Below the pieces are notes generated by a model. It worked only from the letters and a program-made list of their open reading frames with translations. It had not been told where the DNA came from and did not search any database. A program made the position numbers and the translations under genes. From the NCBI GenBank assembly GCA_041648495.1, contig JBAZOW010000081.1, forward strand, positions 1 to 12,841: DNA of 12,841 nucleotides, given 5' to 3'. This document shows positions 1 to 5,740 of the stretch, one piece after another (the stretch's first letter is position 1; each line of letters begins with the position of its first letter). This DNA is from Patulibacter sp041648495 (GTDB lineage: Bacteria > Actinomycetota > Thermoleophilia > Solirubrobacterales > Solirubrobacteraceae).

Positions 1-110
1 ACGTGCGCCGACGACGAGATCGGCAGCGTCTCGGCCGGCCCGTGGAGCAACCCGGCCAGCAGCGCGGCGGCCAGGCTGCGGCGCGGGCTGATGGTCGCGG
101 GCGCGGGCAC
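1..110 (-). CDS. uppP: Undecaprenyl-diphosphate phosphatase, N-terminal fragment
   Basis: This is the 5' end of a gene that continues past the left window edge; about 36 codons are visible. The translation from a GTG at 110 contains LAAALLAGLLHGPAETLP followed by ISSSAH. That matches the first conserved block of the BacA/UppP family, where a hydrophobic helix leads into G-x-x-E-x-L-P-x-S-S-x-H and the Glu and the Ser-Ser-x-His are active-site residues. The enzyme is an integral membrane phosphatase that dephosphorylates undecaprenyl-PP to recycle the lipid carrier of peptidoglycan synthesis. The GTG at 110 was chosen because it leaves about 13 residues before the first helix, as is usual, and sits 7 nt after a -10-like TACTCT. 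An in-frame GTG farther upstream, near 146, is possible. The sequence has LLHGPAE where most homologues have a variant of GxxEGxTE. The family call is fairly sure; the start is less so. Confidence 0.8.
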   Translation of the reverse strand, partial: MPAPATISPRRSLAAALLAGLLHGPAETLPISSSAH

Positions 111-117
111 CTGGAGC

Positions 118-123
118 AGAGTA
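118..123 (-). promoter_or_regulatory. Candidate -10 box of uppP, possibly leaderless
   Basis: On the minus strand TACTCT (123 to 118) is followed by exactly 7 nt and then the GTG proposed as the uppP start, with no Shine-Dalgarno sequence between. This is the geometry of leaderless transcripts, which are common in actinobacteria. No convincing -35 is present; GTGACT lies 20 nt upstream. A second TAnnnT box, TACCCT at 186-181, could give a leadered transcript instead. Confidence 0.4.
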
Positions 124-240
124 GGGACCCGCGAAGCGGATCGAGTCACCGCGACGGCCGCGCACAGCCCGCGGGTCGGCAGGGTAGCCGGGGGCCCGTC
201 GTCTTCGCGGACGACGGTGGACGCGTTCCCGTAGACGTTC

Positions 241-281
241 CCGTCGAGGTTGAGCACGTACTGCGTGCTCAACCTCGACGG
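241..281. repeat. Perfect 18-bp inverted repeat with 5-nt loop
   Basis: Arms 241-258 (CCGTCGAGGTTGAGCACG) and 264-281 are exact reverse complements around the loop TACTG (259-263). As RNA it would be a very stable hairpin on either strand. It follows the smaller hairpin at 286-316 downstream of the toroid-protein gene, so it may be a second, back-up terminator stem. It has no U-tract. A dispersed palindromic element or a protein-binding site is equally possible. Confidence 0.7.
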
Positions 282-285
282 CGTC

Positions 286-316
286 ATCGGTCGCGGCCCG
301 TCGAGCCGCGACCGAT
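286..316 (-). terminator. 12-bp hairpin just past the toroid-protein gene stop
   Basis: Arms 286-297 (ATCGGTCGCGGC) and 305-316 pair perfectly around a 7-nt loop. On the minus strand the stem begins 13 nt after the TAG stop at 332-330. It lacks a U-tract, as is common for GC-rich actinobacterial terminators. Its position right after a gene end and before the uppP promoter supports a role in termination. Confidence 0.6.
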
Positions 317-329
317 CGCTATCGGGTGG

Positions 330-2516
330 CTAGCCGATCCGGACGGCGAAGTCCGTCGTCTTCTTGCCGGATCCGAGCCGCAGCGTGTAGCGGGCCCGCG
401 TGACCTTGCGGGTGGCCTTGGCGGTCAGCTGCGTGCTCGACGCGCGCAGCTTGCCGGTCGCGTAGGTCTTGCCCTGGCGGGTCAGACGCACGTTCGCCGC
501 GCGCTTGCCGGCCGCGGTGCTGACCGTGCAGCGCACGCGCTGGACCCGACGGCCCGTCACGCGGCAGGTGACCGCCGCGGTCCGGCCGGTCTTGCCCTGC
601 TCGCCCATCCTGCCCTGCTTCCCGGTCTTCCCGGTCTTGCCCGTCCGGCCGGTCGTGCCGCGCGGGCCGGGGACGCCCTGGGGACCGACCGGCCCGATCA
701 CGGTGACGCCGGGAACGCCCTGCTCGCCCTTCGGCAGCTCGCCGCCCGCGCCGGTCAGCGTGACCGTCGGGGAGATCGCGGTGCCCGCGGCGCCGAGGAC
801 CGACAGCTCGGCGCTGCGCGCGCCGGTCTCGCCCGGCGCGAAGCGCACCGAGACGTCGCAGCTCTGCCCGGCGTCGAGGGTCACGTCGACGCACGTGTTG
901 CGGCCGACGAGGAAGTCGTCGACGTCGGTGCCGGCGGCCACGACGCGACGGACCTGGGTGCCGTTGGCGGTCGCGGTGAAGCTGACCGTCCGCGCGGCGC
1001 CGATCGTCGCCAGCGGCTGCACGGCGAAGTCGACGGTGCTCTCGGCGGTCGTCAGCTCGCGGACCAGCTCGAGCGCGACGACGTCGCCGAAGCCGACCGA
1101 CTGGTCACGGGCGACGGCCGACGCGCCGTCGGCGAAGCGCACGCGCCACTGCGTGCCGGTCTGCCCGTTGATCGTGGTGATCGTCGAGCCGTTGCTCGCC
1201 CAGTCGCTGACGCAGGTGCTCGGGACCGCGCTGGTCCGGGCGATCTCGAGGACCTCGGTCAGCGGGGTGCCCGAGGGGATCTGGACGCCGCAGAGGCGCA
1301 CGTCGCCGTTGCCCGGATCGACCGACAGGGCGACCGGCACGGTGGTGCCGTCGGCGACGGTCGGGACGGGGCGCCAGCGCGGGTCCGCCGGGTTCCTGCG
1401 CTCCGGCGGGTTGGAGTACCAGCGCGAGTTCGAGAGCGCGCGGATGCCCGCCTCGGTCGCGTTCATGTCCTGGGCCGCGGCCGGGGTGGCGCTGGTCGGC
1501 ACGTACTTGAGGCTGCCGACGAACCCGGGCGCGGCCGGATCGGTCCGCTGCTGGCTGAGCAGGAACTTGATCGGGTTCTGGTCGTTCGGGGTGGTCCACT
1601 CCCGGCCCTGCGGGTCGACGCCGCAGGCCTTCAGGCCGATCACGGCCCACGCCGCGGACGGCGTGTTGTTCGCCGGGATGAAGTTCTCCGCCGCGGTGCC
1701 GAAGCCGCCCGTGGTCGGGTTGAGCCGGCGGTGGAGGAAGTCGATGCCGTTGGCGACGGCCGGGTCGGCGGGCGTCATGCCCTCCTGGCAGACCATCGAG
1801 AGCACGGCGCCCGTCATGTCGATGTCGCCGGTGCCGTTGGCGCCCGGGGTGAACGACCAGCCGCCGAACGGGGTGTGGCCGCTCGAGCCGACGGTGGTCC
1901 CGGTCTTCTGCGCGGTCAGCAGGTTGGCGACGATCTTCTGTCGCGCGCCCTTCGGCAGGTGCAGGGCCTCGGTCGCGAGCAGCGCGAAGCCGTCGCTGTT
2001 CGGCGCGAACGCTCCGAAGTCGCCCTGCGCGACGCGCCACTTGCTGGCGAGCGACGCGGCCAGGTTGAAGTTGGCGGCGAGCGTGGTCACGCGGATTCCC
2101 GCGGCCGACGCGATCAGCGCCTCGCGACCGTAGCCGCCGGCCACGCCGGTGCCGGGCAGCGCCGCCATGTTGGCGTAGCTCCCCCCGGGCTGGTACTGCG
2201 CGAAGCGGTGGTCCTGCAGGCTCTGCGGAACGCCGGCCTTGTGGACGTCGGCGGCGTTGATGCCGCCGGCGGCCAGCGTGGTGATCGCCCAGTCGCTGTT
2301 GAACCCGGGCAGCCCGCCGGTCGGCGACGGGTTGGGGGCGCCGCTGCCGATCTTGTCCTGCTGGTCGGCGATCCAGGTGACGCCGGCGGAGACCGCGGCG
2401 TCGATCTCGGATTGCGGGGCGGGCGCGGCGCCGGCCGTGGCGGGGACCGCGAGGGCGGTGACCGCGGCGGCGGTCACGGCGAGTCCGCGCCATCGACTGG
2501 TGATTGGTGCATGCAT
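330..2516 (-). CDS. Secreted intrinsic factor/transcobalamin-like protein with collagen-like stalk
   Basis: 728 aa under a cobalamin riboswitch, so probably made when B12 is scarce. Order of parts: signal peptide about 1-31; an alpha/alpha-toroid (prenyltransferase/terpenoid-cyclase-like fold) about 36-370, with repeats such as GGWSFTPG (218-225) and GGFGTAAENF (270-279), each followed by a helix like AAWAVIGLKACG; a DUF4430-like beta domain about 393-486 (SGTPLTEVLEIA, STITTINGQ, WRVRFADG, FGDVVALEL); an ASPM/SPD-2/Hydin-like beta domain about 495-592; Gly-X-Y triplets 597-646; and a basic domain 647-728 with Cys651 and Cys663. Toroid plus DUF4430 is the architecture of animal intrinsic factor and transcobalamin (known family fact). 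Binding of corrinoids and surface display are inferences. The ATG at 2516 has AGGA upstream and an in-frame TAG 16 codon bases before it, so it is the first possible ATG. Without the riboswitch it would be called only a secreted toroid protein. Confidence 0.85.
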   Translation of the reverse strand: MHAPITSRWRGLAVTAAAVTALAVPATAGAAPAPQSEIDAAVSAGVTWIADQQDKIGSGAPNPSPTGGLPGFNSDWAITTLAAGGINAADVHKAGVPQSLQDHRFAQYQPGGSYANMAALPGTGVAGGYGREALIASAAGIRVTTLAANFNLAASLASKWRVAQGDFGAFAPNSDGFALLATEALHLPKGARQKIVANLLTAQKTGTTVGSSGHTPFGGWSFTPGANGTGDIDMTGAVLSMVCQEGMTPADPAVANGIDFLHRRLNPTTGGFGTAAENFIPANNTPSAAWAVIGLKACGVDPQGREWTTPNDQNPIKFLLSQQRTDPAAPGFVGSLKYVPTSATPAAAQDMNATEAGIRALSNSRWYSNPPERRNPADPRWRPVPTVADGTTVPVALSVDPGNGDVRLCGVQIPSGTPLTEVLEIARTSAVPSTCVSDWASNGSTITTINGQTGTQWRVRFADGASAVARDQSVGFGDVVALELVRELTTAESTVDFAVQPLATIGAARTVSFTATANGTQVRRVVAAGTDVDDFLVGRNTCVDVTLDAGQSCDVSVRFAPGETGARSAELSVLGAAGTAISPTVTLTGAGGELPKGEQGVPGVTVIGPVGPQGVPGPRGTTGRTGKTGKTGKQGRMGEQGKTGRTAAVTCRVTGRRVQRVRCTVSTAAGKRAANVRLTRQGKTYATGKLRASSTQLTAKATRKVTRARYTLRLGSGKKTTDFAVRIG
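579..728 (-). repeat. Collagen-like Gly-X-Y coding segment
   Basis: Residues 597-646 of the toroid protein read as three Gly-X-Y triplets, a two-residue break (Val606-Ile607), then thirteen more triplets: GPVGPQGVPGPRGTT, GRTGKTGKTGKQ and GRMGEQGKTGRT. The second half is rich in Lys, Arg and Thr with little Pro. Such segments form trimeric stalks in other bacterial surface proteins. Trimerisation here is an inference from the triplet pattern. Confidence 0.85.
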
Positions 2517-2583
2517 GTCGTTGTTCCTGTTCTACGACGACATCACGCGAGGCGCAGGTGAACACCCGAACCTGGCACGGACG

Positions 2584-2601
2584 CCGTCGATCGCGAGACG
2601 G
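2584..2601 (-). promoter_or_regulatory. Hairpin after the toroid-gene riboswitch, possible kissing-loop partner
   Basis: On the minus strand CCGTC (2601-2597) pairs with GACGG (2588-2584) around an 8-nt loop that contains CGCG (2595-2592). The loop is complementary over 4 nt to CGCG (2746-2743) in the expected L5 loop of the riboswitch. Cobalamin riboswitches often use an L5-L13 kissing loop in their expression platform. Here the hairpin lies about 68 nt from the start codon, so it does not hide the ribosome site directly. Confidence 0.35.
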
Positions 2602-2611
2602 ATGGCCTGTG

Positions 2612-2786
2612 GCGTTCGAGTGGATCTTCGGGCTCGGGATCGTCCTCCCGGCTCGCCTTCCCAGACGGAGAAGCTCCGTCCAGTGGCTGGTTCAGGGCCT
2701 GAACCTCCAGGTCCTCTGAGCCGGTCGTCCCCCATACCGCTGCGCGTCAGCCCCGGACTCTCACCGGAGTTCCCCGCTCGGAACGC
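2612..2786 (-). promoter_or_regulatory. Cobalamin riboswitch of the toroid-protein gene
   Basis: The minus strand shows the B12-element core in order: GGGAACTCCGGTGAGAGTCC, then GGGGCTGACGCGCAGCGGTA, then GAGCCCGAAGATCCAC near the 3' end. These match the conserved GGAA-xx-GGTGxxAxTCC, CGCAxC and GCCxGAAGACC boxes of the family (Rfam Cobalamin). P1 can be drawn from GCGTTCCGAG (2786-2777) and CTCGAACGC (2620-2612), with one bulged base, which sets the limits. In this family ligand binding lowers expression. It precedes the toroid-protein start by 95 nt. Confidence 0.9.
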
Positions 2787-2791
2787 GAAGG

Positions 2792-2819
2792 ACGGTAGCA
2801 GGAGCCCGCACTACCAGAA
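2792..2819 (-). promoter_or_regulatory. Promoter of the toroid-protein gene
   Basis: Minus strand TTCTGG (2819-2814), a 16-nt spacer, then TACCGT (2797-2792) inside TGCTACCGTCC. The predicted start of transcription falls about at the first base of riboswitch P1 (2786), which supports the call. The -35 is only partly like the consensus. Confidence 0.5.
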
Positions 2820-2833
2820 CCTGTGAGACAGGT
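2819..2833. promoter_or_regulatory. 15-bp palindrome between the divergent promoters (possible operator)
   Basis: ACCTGT-GAG-ACAGGT is a perfect inverted repeat with 6-bp arms and a 3-nt centre. It touches the outer edge of both proposed -35 regions, and a direct repeat CCAGA lies on each side (2814-2818 and 2834-2838). A dimeric regulator bound here would affect both genes at once. No regulator is identified in the window. Confidence 0.4.
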
Positions 2834-2862
2834 CCAGAGCAGGTCCCCAGGCGTGCTAGCGT
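2833..2862 (+). promoter_or_regulatory. Promoter of the plus-strand DUF4430 gene
   Basis: TAGCGT (2857-2862) within TGCTAGCGTCC is nearly identical to the -10 of the divergent promoter (TGCTACCGTCC). A weak -35 candidate, TCCAGA (2833-2838), lies 18 nt upstream. Transcription would start near 2869, about 15 nt before riboswitch P1. Confidence 0.45.
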
Positions 2863-2883
2863 CCCTGCGCAGTATCAGCGGAT

Positions 2884-3042
2884 CGTGGTGCAGGGAAGTC
2901 CGGTGGAAGACCGGCGCGGACCCGCCACTGTGAGCGACCAGGGGACCCCACGCCGAACGGCAGCCACTCGGGCAGAGCACGCCCGGGGAAGGTGAGGACC
3001 ACCCCGCAGTCGCGAGCCAGGAAACCTCCCCGACCGCCCACG
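2884..3042 (+). promoter_or_regulatory. Cobalamin riboswitch of the plus-strand DUF4430 gene
   Basis: A textbook B12 element: GGTGCAGGGAAGTCCGGTGG, then CCCGCCACTGTGAGCG (2921-2936), then the 3' box GAGCCAGGAAACCTCCC (3014-3030). The outer helix P1 can form from CGTGG (2884-2888) and CCACG (3038-3042). It ends 35 nt before the ATG at 3078. By family knowledge it senses adenosylcobalamin or a related cobalamin and represses expression when bound. Confidence 0.95.
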
Positions 3043-3050
3043 TCAACCGC

Positions 3051-3073
3051 CCCCTCGGGACTAGGGGAAAGGA
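3051..3073 (+). promoter_or_regulatory. Likely translational expression platform and ribosome-binding site
   Basis: CCCCT (3051-3055) pairs with AGGGG (3063-3067), enclosing the loop CGGGACT. The 3' arm is part of the purine-rich ribosome-binding stretch AGGGGAAAGGA before the ATG at 3078. The loop's CGGG (3056-3059) is complementary to CCCG (2921-2924) in the riboswitch L5 loop. A B12-stabilised kissing loop could therefore hold the ribosome site closed. No U-tract terminator is seen. The mechanism is inferred from pairing only. Confidence 0.5.
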
Positions 3074-3077
3074 CACC

Positions 3078-4704
3078 ATGGCTCGTTCATTCCTGGCGCC
3101 CCCGCGCGCCTCCGCACTCTTCACGACGATCGTCGCGCTCGGCGTCGTCGGACTGCTGGGAGCACCAGCCGTCGAGCAGGCCGCCGCCGCGCCCAGCGAG
3201 CAGGGCGTGCGGATCGAGGGCCGGGCCACCACGCTCTACGAGGGCGTGATCCGCACCGACGGCCACGCCGTCGCGACCCCCTCGGACGGCAACACCCCGC
3301 GGCGCTGCGACGCGACGAACAACGGGGCCCACACCTCGCCCGGACCGACGCCGACGGCCGCCTCCGACGACGCGATGCGCAGCGTCGGGATGGCCTGGGA
3401 CGGCTACTGGTACCCGGGCCTCGAGGACTTCTTCATCCAGCAGTACGGACCGGACCGCGAGGACGCCAACACCTACGCGTACTGGGGGATCCTGGTCAAC
3501 GGGATCTACACCTCGGTCGGCGGGTGCCAGTACAAGCTCAACCCGAACGACCAGACGCTCTGGGTCTACGACGCCTTCAGCCGCCGCGACCTGCTGCGGC
3601 TGGACGGTCCGGGGTCGATCGGCGAGCCGACGGCGGACGTCGAGCGCGGCCCCTCCCAGGGTCCGGTCCAGCGGGTCTTCACCGTCGCGCTCGGGCAGCC
3701 GCTGACGGTCACCGCGGTCAAGAACCAGGCGACCCGCCCCGGGGGTCCAGGTCGCCCCGGTCGTGACGGCGCCGAACGGCGTCCAGGCCACGGTCGAGAC
3801 CGACCCCGCGACGGTCACCACGAACGCCGCGGGCCAGGCCGCGCTGGTCTGGACGACGCCGGGCTGGAAGCGGATCAAGGCGACCGCGCCGGGGTACGTC
3901 CGCTCCAACCGGCTCGACGTCTGCGTGCTCGCCGCGGACGGCCGCGACTGCGACACGCCGCCGGCCGACATCGGCACCCGCCCGACGCCGCCGCCGTCGC
4001 CCGTGCCGAACCCGCCGAAGCAGCCGGAGGGCCGCGGCGACCTGGTCGTCGACCGGTCCGGCGGCGGCTCGTTCGCGGTCGGCAACCTGCGGATCGACGG
4101 GCTGCGGGTGACCACCGACGGCAACCCGACGGGCCTCGTCGGCGTGCGCTGGAACGTGACGGGCGGCGCGACCACGGCGTGGCGGATCGACTACCGCGTG
4201 CCGACCGACCGCAAGCCGCGCTGGCGCCGGGCCGCGACCGGCAACGCGCAGATCTCGAAGCTGCTCGACCTGCCGACCGCGCGCGGCGTCGAACTGCGGA
4301 TCCGGCTCACGCCGCCGACCGGCAAGGCCGTGACCCGCACGATCGGCAGTGTCGTCGTGCCGCTCGACGACCGGGTCCGCCAGGTCGCGATCCGCGGCAC
4401 CGTCAAGCGCCGGAACGACCCGCTGGCCTGGCGGCGGACGGTGACCGAGCTGCGCCGCGGCGCGACGGTGCGGACGACGCTCCCGGCGGGGCGCCCGACG
4501 CTGGTCGTGCGCAGCCACGCCAAGCGCGCCGTGATCCAGGTCCGCTCGGGGTCGAAGGGCGCCTGGCAGCGGCTGACGATCCGCGGCCGGAAGGACGGCC
4601 GGACCGCGATCGTCCGCGCGAAGCAGCGCCCGAAGTCCTCGACGGTCCAGGTCCGGGTCGTCTCGGGCACCGTGCGGCTGGACGGGGTCGCGATCACGCG
4701 CTAG
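3078..4704 (+). CDS. Secreted DUF4430-domain protein, interrupted by a frameshift
   Basis: The ATG at 3078 follows a strong ribosome site. Frame one encodes a signal peptide (about 1-38) and a DUF4430-type domain (about 43-215): VRIEGRATTLYEGVIRTDGH, CDATNNG (Cys77), YWGILVNGIYTSVGGCQYKL (Cys150 near its end) and DQTLWVYDAF. After Gly222 that frame turns into Arg/Gly/Pro-rich nonsense. The sensible protein continues in the +1 frame: an Ig-like domain (TTNAAGQAALVWTTPGWKRI, then KATAPGYVRSNRLDVCV), a Pro-rich linker, and an unrecognised beta-rich domain of about 220 residues with many Arg/Lys, ending at the TAG 4702-4704. One base fewer in the C4G5 run restores a 541-aa protein. DUF4430 is the C-terminal fold of transcobalamin/intrinsic factor (family knowledge), so with the B12 riboswitch a corrinoid-related extracellular role is inferred. 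Whether the break is real, programmed or an assembly error cannot be told here. Confidence 0.8.
3737..3745 (+). other. Frameshift site at a C4G5 run
   Basis: CCCCGGGGG. Upstream the reading frame is CGC CCC GGG GGT; downstream sense requires CGC CCC GGG GTC CAG GTC. Exactly one extra G (or C) explains the change. Homopolymers in GC-rich DNA are common places for sequencing or polishing errors and also for slippage. Confidence 0.75.
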
Positions 4705-4708
4705 GCGT

Positions 4709-4734
4709 GCCGGCGGCGCCCGCGCGCCGCCGGC
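4709..4734. terminator. Bidirectional terminator hairpin between convergent genes
   Basis: GCCGGCGGCGC (4709-4719) and its exact reverse complement (4724-4734) enclose a 4-nt loop. The stem starts 4 nt after the stop of the DUF4430 gene and ends one base from the ddl stop, so it can serve both converging transcripts. It is an 11-bp all-GC stem without U-tracts. Confidence 0.75.
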
Positions 4735-4735
4735 C

Positions 4736-5740
4736 CTAGAACTGCTGCTGCCGCTCGCGCGCGAAGCGCTCCTGCGCCAGCGCGACCAGCCGCGAGACCA
4801 GGTCCGGGTAGGCCACGCCGCTGGCCTCCCAGAGCTTGCCGTAGGCCGAGGTCTCGGTGAACCCCGGCAGGGTGTTCAGCTCGTTGAGCAGGACCTCGTC
4901 GCCGTCGACGAAGAAGTCCGCCCGCGCCAGTCCGTCGCAGCAGGCCAGGGTGAACGCCCGCGCCGCCAGCTCCTCGACCCGCGCCCGCGCGGCGTCGCTG
5001 AGCGGCGCGGGGATCCGCAGCTCCATCCCGCCCGGGACGTACTTCGCCTCGTAGTCGTACCAGGCGTCGGGATCGGTGCTGGTCAGCACGATCTGGCCGA
5101 CCGCGGAGACCTCGGGAGCGTCGACCGACCCGAGCACCGCGGTCTCGGCCTCGATACCCGGCGCCGACGCCTCGACGATCACGCGCGCGTCGTGGCGCAG
5201 CGCGTCCTCGATCGCCGGAGCCAGCTCGTCGACGGTCCGGGCCGGCGCGATCCCGACGGACGAGCCGAGCCGCGAGGGCTTGACCCAGACCGGCAGTCCC
5301 AGGTCCTCCAGGCCGGCGAGCACGGCGTCACGGTCGCGCTGCCAGTCGTGGGCGTGGACCGCGCGGTAGTCGACCTGCGGGATCCCCGCGGCCTGCATCA
5401 GGTCCTTGAAGACCAGCTTGTCCATGCTGACCGCCGAGCCGAGCACCGGCGAGCCGACGTACGGCACGTCGAGCAGCTCGAGCAGGCCCTGGACCGACCC
5501 GTCCTCGCCGAACGGGCCGTGCAGCACCGGGAAGACCACGTCGCAGTCGAGCAGGCCCCCGCCGGGGGTCAACGTCACCGGCTCGCCGTCGCGCAGGCGC
5601 CACGAGCCGTCCTGGTCGAGGTCGACCTCGACCACCTCGTGCCCGGCGCGGCGCAGCCCGTCCGTGACCGCCGCGGCGGACCGCAACGAGACGTCGTGCT
5701 CCGAGGACCGGCCGCCGCCGAGGACCGCTACGCGCGTCAC
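4736..5740 (-). CDS. ddl: D-alanine--D-alanine ligase
   Basis: 334 aa, normal length for the family. This cytoplasmic ATP-grasp enzyme joins two D-Ala using ATP, giving the dipeptide end of the peptidoglycan precursor. Visible motifs: GGGRSSEHDVSL (8-19, catalytic Glu14), HGPFGEDG (74-81), SMDKLVFK (105-112), VKPSRLGSSVG (153-163), YDYEAKY (228-234), RADFF (273-277, metal-binding Asp275) and NELNTLPGFT (286-295, Glu287 and Asn289). The YDYEAKY loop with its Tyr is typical of D-Ala-D-Ala rather than D-Ala-D-Lac ligases. The GTG start overlaps the kinase stop as GTGA, so it is probably translated by coupling as the last gene of the operon. It ends at the shared terminator hairpin. The position after a PASTA kinase is unlike mycobacteria, where ddl lies elsewhere. 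Confidence 0.97.
   Translation of the reverse strand: MTRVAVLGGGRSSEHDVSLRSAAAVTDGLRRAGHEVVEVDLDQDGSWRLRDGEPVTLTPGGGLLDCDVVFPVLHGPFGEDGSVQGLLELLDVPYVGSPVLGSAVSMDKLVFKDLMQAAGIPQVDYRAVHAHDWQRDRDAVLAGLEDLGLPVWVKPSRLGSSVGIAPARTVDELAPAIEDALRHDARVIVEASAPGIEAETAVLGSVDAPEVSAVGQIVLTSTDPDAWYDYEAKYVPGGMELRIPAPLSDAARARVEELAARAFTLACCDGLARADFFVDGDEVLLNELNTLPGFTETSAYGKLWEASGVAYPDLVSRLVALAQERFARERQQQF

Noticed and set aside
3..2561. 852-codon open frame on the plus strand covering the whole toroid gene and uppP start
   Set aside because: The product is Arg/Gly/Ala/Asp-rich without domains, as expected for an antisense frame in very GC-rich DNA; the opposite strand has clear protein families and a riboswitch.
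2532..2735. 67-codon minus-strand frame and other short frames inside the riboswitch region (2747-3232, 2856-3041)
   Set aside because: They run through conserved riboswitch RNA and show no protein features.
3763..4704. Separate gene starting at the GTG at 3763
   Set aside because: No good ribosome site precedes it, it would start in the middle of an Ig-like domain, and the frame reads sensibly back to the C4G5 run, so a frameshift is the simpler reading.
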